This document shows, piece by piece, positions 1-7,433 of a DNA stretch of 47,682 nucleotides. The notes beneath the pieces were generated by a model that ran no database searches, was not told the origin of the DNA, and worked only from the letters and a program-made list of their open reading frames with translations. The translations under genes and the position numbers were made by a program. Origin of the DNA: a virus. Positions within the stretch are counted from its first letter, which is position 1. Each line of letters starts with the position of its first letter. The stretch lies in IMG/VR virus record IMGVR_UViG_3300042523_000665, positions 1 to 47,682 of that record; one strand, written 5' to 3'.

Positions 1-1506
1 CCTGATAAAATCTACGTTGAAAAGATTTTAGTTGAAAAAGATAAATCGTATCACATTTGGGGTAAAATTTTTAGTGGAGAGACTATCCATGATTTTTGGA
101 TACCGAGAGCTGCGGTTATTAAACAATACACCGAAAACTTGGTTGATGTTAATTATACTAAGTATGAAAACCGACCACCACTCTCTCACCAAAAAGAAGC
201 AATAGAAAAATTATTAAAGAACGATAAGTTTATTTTGGCTGATGACATGGGTCTAGGTAAGACCACTTCTGCGGTGATTGCTTCATTAGAAAGTGGAGCA
301 AATAGAGTTTTAATTATATGTCCGGCGTCTCTTAAAATAAATTGGGAAAGAGAAATTAAAAACTATACCGACAAATCAGTTTATATCTGTGAGGGTAAGA
401 AGTTTGAATTAGCGGATTACGTGATTGTCAACTACGATATCCTTAAAAACTTCCATGACCCAAAAGATAAAAATGGTTCAACAATTCTTAATTCAAAATT
501 TGATTTGGTTATTATTGATGAAGCCCATTATGTTTCAAATGCTCAGGCTCAAAGAACAAAGATTATAATGGATGTAACCAAAAACATTAAAAAACTTTGG
601 TTATTAACGGGGACACCAATGACTTCTCGTCCCATGAATTATTATAATATCTTAAAACTTATTGATAGTCCTGTGAGTCAAAACTGGCAAGCATATGCAA
701 TTAGATATTGTGGTGGGTATCAGTTTAGAGTTGGTGGTAAAAAGATTTGGAATGTGACAGGAGCATCTAATTTAGAAGAATTAAGAGAAAGAACTTCACG
801 TCAAATATTAAGAAGATTAAAGACTGAAGTTTTAGATTTACCTGAAAAAATTATCACACCTGTTTATCTTCGTTTAAAATCAAGATTGTATGAAGGGTTG
901 ATGGGTGAGTATTATGATTGGTATAATAATAGACAAGATGAGTCAAGGTCTCTCTCAGTTCAGTTTTCAAAACTTATGAAAGTAAGACAGGTAATTGCTG
1001 AAGAAAAAATATCTATTACAATTGAACTTGCCGAGAACATTATTGAACAGGGTAAAAAAGTTATTATCTTCAGTAACTTCACCGAACCTTTAAAAAAGAT
1101 ACACGAACATTTTGGTAAGAAATCTGTTTATTTAGATGGGTCAACATCAAAACCTGCAAGACAAGATGCTGTTGACAAATTCCAAGAGAGTGATAAAATA
1201 CAAGTTTTTTGTGGTAACATGAAAGCTGCGGGAGTTGGATTAACACTTACCGCTGGTGAGGCCGTTATTATGAACGACTTATCATTTGTACCTGCTGAAC
1301 ATGCCCAAGCTGAAGACCGAGCATATAGATATGGACAAAAAAATTCAGTTTCAATATACTACCCATTATTTGATAACTCTATTGAAGGAGTTATTTATGA
1401 CATTCTTACAAGAAAGAAACAAATAATTGGTACGGTTATGGGTGATATAGACGAAAGTTCTGTAGATATTGTTGAACAAATACTTAACGAAATCAATAGT
1501 AAGTAA
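1..1506 (+). CDS. SNF2-type DEAH helicase, 5' end outside window
   Basis: This is a superfamily 2 helicase/translocase of the SNF2 type, probably acting on phage DNA in replication, recombination or repair. Helicase motifs appear in order: motif I DDMGLGKT, motif II DEAH, motif III LTGTP, a motif V-like AAGVGLTLT, and motif VI QAEDRAYRYGQ. The reading frame stays open from base 1, and the upstream residues (for example the stretch KSYHIWGKIF) look like real protein. The TTG at 139 is therefore not the start, and the N-terminus lies outside the window. About 501 residues are visible. T4 UvsW fills a similar slot, but the motifs here are closer to SNF2 proteins than to UvsW. The next gene starts 13 bases after the stop. 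Confidence 0.85.
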   Translation, partial: PDKIYVEKILVEKDKSYHIWGKIFSGETIHDFWIPRAAVIKQYTENLVDVNYTKYENRPPLSHQKEAIEKLLKNDKFILADDMGLGKTTSAVIASLESGANRVLIICPASLKINWEREIKNYTDKSVYICEGKKFELADYVIVNYDILKNFHDPKDKNGSTILNSKFDLVIIDEAHYVSNAQAQRTKIIMDVTKNIKKLWLLTGTPMTSRPMNYYNILKLIDSPVSQNWQAYAIRYCGGYQFRVGGKKIWNVTGASNLEELRERTSRQILRRLKTEVLDLPEKIITPVYLRLKSRLYEGLMGEYYDWYNNRQDESRSLSVQFSKLMKVRQVIAEEKISITIELAENIIEQGKKVIIFSNFTEPLKKIHEHFGKKSVYLDGSTSKPARQDAVDKFQESDKIQVFCGNMKAAGVGLTLTAGEAVIMNDLSFVPAEHAQAEDRAYRYGQKNSVSIYYPLFDNSIEGVIYDILTRKKQIIGTVMGDIDESSVDIVEQILNEINSK

Positions 1507-1507
1507 G

Positions 1508-1514
1508 TATTTAT
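1508..1514 (+). promoter_or_regulatory. TATTTAT motif upstream of SOD fusion gene
   Basis: TATTTAT lies 5 bases before the ATG at 1520, immediately after the helicase stop codon. It is one of ten copies found in gene orientation upstream of late-type genes. The spacing is very short for a promoter and would imply a leaderless message. Confidence 0.35.
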
Positions 1515-1519
1515 AATTA

Positions 1520-3025
1520 ATGAAATCGTTAAATATAGTATCAGAGTCATTAGTTAGTCGTTTGTTAGGTGAGGAAACTCAACCTGAAACCAAATTTTTT
1601 ATTAATGAAATGAAAACCATTGGTATTGATAAACTACCATATGGATACGCCTCGTTAAGAAGATTTATTGACCCTGAAACAATGAAGTTTCATTATCAAA
1701 AACATTATAAAGGGTATGTTAAAAAATTAAATTCAGCTCTTCGTAAAAAAGATTATGGTGATGTTGAATTGGAAAATATTGTTAAACAAATATCAAAATA
1801 TAATACAACAATAAGAAATAACGCAGGTGGAGCATTTAACCACGCATTGTTTTGGAAGATGTTATCCCCCACACCACAAAAACCAAGTGGAAAAGTATTT
1901 GAAAAAATTGTTAAACAATTTGGGACGTATCGTAACTTCAAAACTAAATTTGAAGAAATTTCAAGAAAACGATTTGGTTCAGGATGGTGTTGGTTAGTAT
2001 TAACCGATACGGGTAGATTAAAAGTAATGTCCACCTCAAATCAAGACAACCCACTTATGAATATAATTAATCAAGGTGGTTTTCCGTTGTTAGGTTTGGA
2101 TTTATGGGAACACGCATATTATTTAAAATACCAAAACAAAAGAGACGAATATATTGAGAATTTCTGGGAAGTAATCAATTGGGAATTTGTTAACGAATTA
2201 TACAAATCAAAAACTGAAAAAAAATTGAACGAGTCAATTTCACAAAAAAAACTTTTATACGAAAACGTATCTGATTATTCAGATATTTTTAGTAACAACA
2301 AAAATGTTCTTTGGGCTTATAGAAGATGTATTGACAATACATTGAAAAGAGTTTTATCTGATAAGTGGAGTGAAAACAATCAATACTCTGAAGGTTCATC
2401 TTCAGGTATCTACGACTTGGAACAACCAGGTCGTTCAGTAATTAATAAATTAAATACAAATTATATTGGGTTTAAGATTTTAGTTGATGATTTAAACGCA
2501 GTCCTTACGAAACTAAATAAACCCACATTAAATTTTATTGGGGTAACACCTTTACAACAAGTAGAAGAAATAAATAAATTTTGTTCTTATATGGAGTTTT
2601 TTGGTGAAAGAATTTTTAAAGGGTCTAAAACTCTTGATAAGATTATGAAACTTTTAAAAAGAACACATGACAAAGGTGGTCAACTTGAGGAGTATGTCGC
2701 AAAAAAAATCAATCAAGAATTTGGTGAAGGAACTGCAGTTGTAGTTGGTAGTTTAGGTTCAAAAGAAGATTTTGCAGGAACTGATTTAACAGTGAATTTT
2801 GATAACAAAATACAAAACGCTCAAGTTAAACCAATTTTAAGTATGGAAGTAATTGACGGTTTCTATAATATTAAAATTAAAGGTTTTGTCAAAAAGTTTA
2901 ATACCGACTTATTAATTTTCTCAAATATTAATAAAGAAGTTTATATTTTTAAAAACAAAACTGTCGCTTTTAGTTCAAGTATGTTTAAAATCCCAACACA
3001 AGATTTAATTTATACTGTGAATTGA
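1520..3025 (+). CDS. Mn/Fe superoxide dismutase fused to PD-(D/E)XK-like domain
   Basis: A 501-residue two-part protein. Residues about 35-230 are a complete Fe/Mn superoxide dismutase. The four metal ligands are visible as H58 (in HYQKHY), H108 (NHALFW), D194 and H198 (DLWEHAYY). NNAGG before H108 and NQDNPL near 174-179 are Mn-type signatures. Residues about 255-501 are not part of any SOD. Near the C-terminus E390/E391, D422 and Q435-V-K437 are spaced like a PD-(D/E)XK nuclease core with Gln in place of the usual acid; this is inference. The N-terminus (residues 1-18, ending LLGE) and the linker (LNE|S at 238, LYE|N at 248) carry (L/I)-x-E motifs like those cut by T4 prohead protease gp21. 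The neck gene follows directly, suggesting late expression. SOD call is strong; nuclease call is tentative. Confidence 0.85.
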   Translation: MKSLNIVSESLVSRLLGEETQPETKFFINEMKTIGIDKLPYGYASLRRFIDPETMKFHYQKHYKGYVKKLNSALRKKDYGDVELENIVKQISKYNTTIRNNAGGAFNHALFWKMLSPTPQKPSGKVFEKIVKQFGTYRNFKTKFEEISRKRFGSGWCWLVLTDTGRLKVMSTSNQDNPLMNIINQGGFPLLGLDLWEHAYYLKYQNKRDEYIENFWEVINWEFVNELYKSKTEKKLNESISQKKLLYENVSDYSDIFSNNKNVLWAYRRCIDNTLKRVLSDKWSENNQYSEGSSSGIYDLEQPGRSVINKLNTNYIGFKILVDDLNAVLTKLNKPTLNFIGVTPLQQVEEINKFCSYMEFFGERIFKGSKTLDKIMKLLKRTHDKGGQLEEYVAKKINQEFGEGTAVVVGSLGSKEDFAGTDLTVNFDNKIQNAQVKPILSMEVIDGFYNIKIKGFVKKFNTDLLIFSNINKEVYIFKNKTVAFSSSMFKIPTQDLIYTVN

Positions 3026-3032
3026 TATTTAT
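3026..3032 (+). promoter_or_regulatory. TATTTAT motif upstream of gp13-like gene
   Basis: TATTTAT follows the SOD fusion stop codon directly and lies 16 bases before the ATG at 3049. It is a candidate late promoter core or leader element. Confidence 0.4.
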
Positions 3033-3048
3033 ATAAAAATATCACTTC

Positions 3049-4179
3049 ATGAATACAATAATCGCAGAACCATACAGAAGTCAACTATATACAAAAGTTA
3101 GACACGTACTCGGAGCACCAATTCGTTCAATTGAATTAGAAGATGAACAAATGGATTCAATCTTGGAATTTTCTATCGGGGATTACTCCCAATATGTTCA
3201 AGATTGGTTAATTGAATCACAATGGACTTCATTATATAATTTAAATTTAGATACACAATCATTATCAAGAGCATTTGTAACTAAGAGTTTAGATTACGAA
3301 AACAGATATGCTCAGGCATACTCTAAAATAGTTGGTTTACAATCATCACCTCTTGGTGATTGGGAACTTAAAAAAGATTATATCACATTAGTTCCAAACC
3401 AACAGATTTATGAAATACCCGCAGGTCGTGAAATCAATGAATTATTATGGTTTACACCGGCAACGTTAAATAATGTATTATTTGACCCATGGAGTTTTGG
3501 GGCTTTAGGTGGTACAGGCATTGGTGGACCTGGTGGTTTTGCTCAAATGGGTGGTTCGGGTTCATACTTTATGACATCCGCATTTGATATGTTATTAAGA
3601 ATGCAAGAAATTAATATCCAAAGAAGAATTATTGGTGGTGATTTAACTTATAGAATAACAGGATTACCTAATGGTAAAAAGGCAATTCATTTAATGCAGA
3701 CACCTGGTGGTAAATTTGACTTTGGTAGTTCATCATTAAACCATCACCAAGTATGGTATTGGTATTACGATGTTGGACCTCAGGATAGAGATGCTTGTTT
3801 AGCTGCAAATCCTGATATTATTAAACTTCCTTCAGATGTTCCGATGAATTCAATTGGTTGGGTTGACTTAAATGACCCCGCACAACAGTGGGTTAGAAGA
3901 TATTTTGTAGCAAGTTGTAAAGAAACATTATCAAAAGTTAGAGGAAAATATTCAGGAAACTTAAAGACACCTGACTCTGAATTAACAATGGATTACGCAA
4001 CTTTAGCAACTGAGGGTAAAGATGAAAAAACAAAATTGATTGAGGAGTTAATTGGCGCAGATGGTAGATTGACAAGATTAAGACCTGAAAAAATAATGGA
4101 ACGTGAGGCATTAATTGCTGAAAATCTTAACAAACAAATGAAGTTCAGAGCGTTCCCAAGAAATATGTATGTAATATAA
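3049..4179 (+). CDS. 13: Neck protein, T4 gp13-like
   Basis: A 376-residue structural protein likely at the head-tail junction. The N-terminal stretch around residues 15-50 (LGAPIRSIELEDEQ, then a helix ending in a YSQYVQDW-type segment) matches the pattern that opens T4 gp13 (LGAPI-x-x-x-E-x-x-x-x-Q). A Gly-rich loop at about residues 150-175 (GGTGIGGPGGFAQMGG) and a later WYWYYD segment are also present. T4 gp13 is about 309 residues, so this is longer. It sits between the SOD fusion and a small protein, far from the tail genes, unlike T4 where 13, 14 and 15 are adjacent. Family assignment rests mainly on the N-terminal pattern. Confidence 0.65.
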   Translation: MNTIIAEPYRSQLYTKVRHVLGAPIRSIELEDEQMDSILEFSIGDYSQYVQDWLIESQWTSLYNLNLDTQSLSRAFVTKSLDYENRYAQAYSKIVGLQSSPLGDWELKKDYITLVPNQQIYEIPAGREINELLWFTPATLNNVLFDPWSFGALGGTGIGGPGGFAQMGGSGSYFMTSAFDMLLRMQEINIQRRIIGGDLTYRITGLPNGKKAIHLMQTPGGKFDFGSSSLNHHQVWYWYYDVGPQDRDACLAANPDIIKLPSDVPMNSIGWVDLNDPAQQWVRRYFVASCKETLSKVRGKYSGNLKTPDSELTMDYATLATEGKDEKTKLIEELIGADGRLTRLRPEKIMEREALIAENLNKQMKFRAFPRNMYVI

Positions 4180-4183
4180 TTTT

Positions 4184-4519
4184 ATGAGTATACAAAAATC
4201 AATTCCGATGAGACGTGTTATTGGGAACCAAGTTTTAACAACATCTGAAGTATGTATGGTTTCAGACGAAAGTTATACAACAGAAGGAGAATCAGTAGTT
4301 ATTACAAAAGAATTAGATGAAATTAAAATCATTTTAAATCATAACAATACTGACCACGTAATAGTAAAAGCCCTTACAAATACAAAAATCAAACCAATTG
4401 AGGGGTTGATTGATGAAGAGTATAGTGAAATTAATATTGAAAAAGGTGCTTGTGTTGAACTATATTATGCATTTGGTTCGTGGTTTGTAGTTTCCTCAGA
4501 CGGATTAAAACAATCATAA
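4184..4519 (+). CDS. Small beta-rich protein of unknown function
   Basis: A 111-residue protein starting 4 bases after the gp13-like gene, so probably co-transcribed and late. The sequence alternates short hydrophobic strands with polar turns, and ends in an aromatic segment (VELYYAFGSWFVVSSDG). This composition is typical of small virion beta-sandwich or fibre-tip proteins, but I do not recognise a family. No signal peptide or membrane segment is seen. It ends at a bidirectional terminator shared with the convergent polymerase gene. Confidence 0.7.
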   Translation: MSIQKSIPMRRVIGNQVLTTSEVCMVSDESYTTEGESVVITKELDEIKIILNHNNTDHVIVKALTNTKIKPIEGLIDEEYSEINIEKGACVELYYAFGSWFVVSSDGLKQS

Positions 4520-4556
4520 AAAAAAGGAATATGTATTTTTAACATATTCCTTTTTT
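4519..4556. terminator. Bidirectional intrinsic terminator
   Basis: A hairpin pairs AAAAAGGAATATG with CATATTCCTTTTT across a short loop. It has A-rich and T-rich flanks, so it can end transcription on both strands. It lies between the convergent genes ending at 4519 (+) and 4559 (-). Confidence 0.85.
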
Positions 4557-4558
4557 CA

Positions 4559-7339
4559 TTATACCATCTCTTCCCACCCTTCTTCAGCTAACTCGTAAAT
4601 GTATTCAGGGTCAATTCCTCGTTTACCCCAATATACCATTTCTTGGTCTGTAATAGTTAACAAATCTTCAATACTATCTTGGTCACCTGATTCAAAAGGA
4701 ATACCATTGGTTAGTCTACATTGTTCTTTGGTAAATAAACCTCTGTCTTTAGGGTCAGTAACAATTAAATTATTTCTAATTTCTTCATTAAACACAATCA
4801 ATAATGGTTCAATACGTTTGTTGAAAGTGGCAACTGCTCTTGCAATGTTATATTCACCTGTCATAGTAGGGTTATTCTCTAAATCTGAGGGGTCAATACG
4901 ATAACAATTAAGTTGGACGTGTGAACCTAACACAGGTTCTTTACCATGAAATAAACTATATTGGTCTTTTTCTTGCTTAGACATTTTTTCATTTACCTTT
5001 TGGACATCCCCGTGTGAGGCTTTAAGACCGTTATTAACATAAAATATCACATCACCCAAACTCACTGCAATACCATCACGAATTGCAAGTTCCATATGTG
5101 CTTGTCTTGACATCATATGTCCTGCCTTCGTTTTTTCGTTTGAACGTTTGTTGTAATCGTCAATAGATAGTTTTACTTTCGCTCTTTGAGCAATCTTCAT
5201 TAAAGGAATTTGTTGGTTAAAGATTACTTCCAAGTATTCATAGTACCACTCAACAAAATCTTGTCCGTTACCTTCCAATAACATTTTAATTCCTTTATCC
5301 AAGAAATCCTCAATGTAAAGTGGTAGTTTCTTACTCTTGATGGAGTTACCTGTAAGTTTAATCTTACCATTATGTTCCATTGTTGCGTAGTTCTTACGAG
5401 CAATATTCATACACGATTTCCATGTTCCATCACAATCTAATCCCATAGCCCCTTTCATAAACATATCGTTAAACTCGGCAACATCTGCGTCGTAGCCTGT
5501 GTATTCTTTACCTTCTTTAACTAACCAATTCTTACCCTTACCGATATATCTTCTATCGTCTACACCACCTTCAGGTAATGAGAAGTTCATACCATCCGTA
5601 TCACACACTAACGCAACATATCCTCTCTTCATAAAGAAACGTAACATCTGACGAAGGTATTGTCGTCCTGTACAGGTAATTTGTTCGCCCATATACATAT
5701 CACCCCAGTGGAATACTTGTGGAGCCGATAGAGCTCCAAACATGGAGTTAATAAAAATCTTAATTGGTAATTGTTTTCTGTCAAATGATGTTGCTTGTTT
5801 TTTGTCAATATCCTGATATTCTTTAGCCAAGTTTTTATACTTAATACGAGTATTACGGAAGTAATTTAACATACCCTTCATCGCTCCTGTAATATCACAA
5901 GTTGGAAATACATCGTGTTCAAGTTGTATTGAAGGATAAAGTGACGAGAAGTCAAGTTTCAATACATCGGTAGAAAATCCTACTTTAAGTAATCGTGATA
6001 ACCCTCCTACAAATTCTGTTTTTTCATTCTTTTTAGGAATTGCCAACATGTTCTTATATGACCAAGCTCTCATTTGGATTTCCCATAATGTTGCCGTTCC
6101 CATTGTTGAAACTCTTTCGTATGTTGTTGGAACTAAAGATGCTAATAGGAATGAACCTTGGTTAAATTCTTCGTCAACCGTTAAAGTTTCTTCTAAGTCA
6201 TCGTCGAGGTATCGTTCAACCAAATTATCACCTGTTGTCTTAATGTAGATACTTGAATGTTTGGAACAAGCGTCATCAATCTTTGGGTCAACGCCCACTT
6301 TCTTATATTTTCCGTTTTGTATGTTTAACCAAAACTCCTCTTTCTTTGAGTAGAACGGACCAATGTCTGTGTGGTCAATATAAACACGGTCAGGAGCTTC
6401 TGCCTTGATGTATTGGGTGATATACTTCAAACCTGCTGATTTGATGGATGAATTGATTGCCTGAGCCCTTCTAACGGCATGTAATGTATCAATAACATTA
6501 TAACCCCACATGGATGTTTGATTAAATCTCTCAACCTCGTTTGCCAACTTCAACATACTTTCAGACTGTTTGATTGGGTTGATTGGATTTAATGTCTTGG
6601 CAATTTTCTTAATATCTAATTTTAACGCTTTGGCTCGTTCAAAAATCCATAACCAGTCAAAGTTAAATCCGTTATAAGATGCAATGATACTTGGTTTAAG
6701 TTCATCTATGGTATTAAAAAATTTAATAATACCTTCCCTTTCTTGGTCTTCATCTGAACACTCAATTACCTCACTAAAACCTTTATTGGTTTTCATCCCT
6801 ATCATGAATATACGACCATCCTTTGGTTCTAATGCGGTCGTCTCCAAGTCAAATACAAATCTTGTGATACTATTATAATCATCAAATCCTTTGAATAATC
6901 GTTTTTCTTTTGTAACCAAGAATTGTTCTACAGGGGGTAATATTAATACTAAACCTTTTGTAGTTTCACCCCACGGGTCAACACCACCATCTCTAAAAAA
7001 CTGAATGAGTGAACGATATCCGTTCAGTGATTTAACCATAAAAGTTAAACCTTTTTCTAATCTTTCGTTACCATCTGTTCTTAATTTTTCAATGACAATT
7101 TTATGTTTTGTCATTGCCTCTTTCTGTAACGCTTTTGAGGATTTATAAAAGTTTAATCCACGTAAATCACCTACCCAAGCAAATGGGATGAAGGTATCTT
7201 TTTTAATTTGTTTTCCGTGAATTGGGTGTTCAAGAATTTTCCAAACACAATCTTTGACGTAATCGTATTCTACACTGACGATATATTTTTCGTCATCATT
7301 TCCCTGAAGGAAATTTTCAATTTCTTCGTTTGATATCAT
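4559..7339 (-). CDS. 43: Family B DNA polymerase, T4 gp43-like
   Basis: The replicative DNA polymerase, 926 residues (T4 gp43 is 898). The 3'-5' exonuclease domain shows Exo I FDLETT (D164, E166) and Exo II SYNGFNFDW. Polymerase motif A is DFSSLYPSI near residue 463, motif B is a KIFINSMFGAL variant near 531 (NSMFG rather than NSxYG), and motif C is CDTDG near 581. All catalytic acids are present, so the enzyme should be active in synthesis and proofreading. The gene is transcribed leftwards from a leader with two hairpins (7363-7398) and ends at the shared terminator. No intein or split is seen. Confidence 0.97.
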   Translation of the reverse strand: MISNEEIENFLQGNDDEKYIVSVEYDYVKDCVWKILEHPIHGKQIKKDTFIPFAWVGDLRGLNFYKSSKALQKEAMTKHKIVIEKLRTDGNERLEKGLTFMVKSLNGYRSLIQFFRDGGVDPWGETTKGLVLILPPVEQFLVTKEKRLFKGFDDYNSITRFVFDLETTALEPKDGRIFMIGMKTNKGFSEVIECSDEDQEREGIIKFFNTIDELKPSIIASYNGFNFDWLWIFERAKALKLDIKKIAKTLNPINPIKQSESMLKLANEVERFNQTSMWGYNVIDTLHAVRRAQAINSSIKSAGLKYITQYIKAEAPDRVYIDHTDIGPFYSKKEEFWLNIQNGKYKKVGVDPKIDDACSKHSSIYIKTTGDNLVERYLDDDLEETLTVDEEFNQGSFLLASLVPTTYERVSTMGTATLWEIQMRAWSYKNMLAIPKKNEKTEFVGGLSRLLKVGFSTDVLKLDFSSLYPSIQLEHDVFPTCDITGAMKGMLNYFRNTRIKYKNLAKEYQDIDKKQATSFDRKQLPIKIFINSMFGALSAPQVFHWGDMYMGEQITCTGRQYLRQMLRFFMKRGYVALVCDTDGMNFSLPEGGVDDRRYIGKGKNWLVKEGKEYTGYDADVAEFNDMFMKGAMGLDCDGTWKSCMNIARKNYATMEHNGKIKLTGNSIKSKKLPLYIEDFLDKGIKMLLEGNGQDFVEWYYEYLEVIFNQQIPLMKIAQRAKVKLSIDDYNKRSNEKTKAGHMMSRQAHMELAIRDGIAVSLGDVIFYVNNGLKASHGDVQKVNEKMSKQEKDQYSLFHGKEPVLGSHVQLNCYRIDPSDLENNPTMTGEYNIARAVATFNKRIEPLLIVFNEEIRNNLIVTDPKDRGLFTKEQCRLTNGIPFESGDQDSIEDLLTITDQEMVYWGKRGIDPEYIYELAEEGWEEMV

Positions 7340-7362
7340 AAAATTTAAAATGGTGTATTTGC

Positions 7363-7398
7363 TTCCGAATTAAGGTCGGAATTTACCTTATGTGGTAA
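7363..7398 (-). promoter_or_regulatory. Two adjacent hairpins in polymerase 5' leader
   Basis: On the minus strand, UUACC pairs with GGUAA around a 6-base loop (7398-7383). UUCCGA then pairs with UCGGAA around a 7-base loop (7381-7363). The ATG follows about 23 bases later. No U-run follows, so a terminator is unlikely. T4 gp43 represses its own mRNA by binding a leader hairpin, so an operator is plausible. An imperfect Bacteroidota -7 box (AATATTTG, 7410-7417) would put both hairpins inside the transcript. Confidence 0.45.
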
Positions 7399-7433
7399 GA
7401 TTAACCAATCAAATATTATAAGTCAAATTAAAT

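Noticed and set aside
139-1506. Helicase starting with TTG at 139
   Set aside because: The frame is open to base 1 with protein-like residues upstream, so the gene is cut by the window edge.
7363-7398. Terminator for the LamG-like gene
   Set aside because: The two hairpins lack a following U-run on the minus strand, so a leader structure is more likely.
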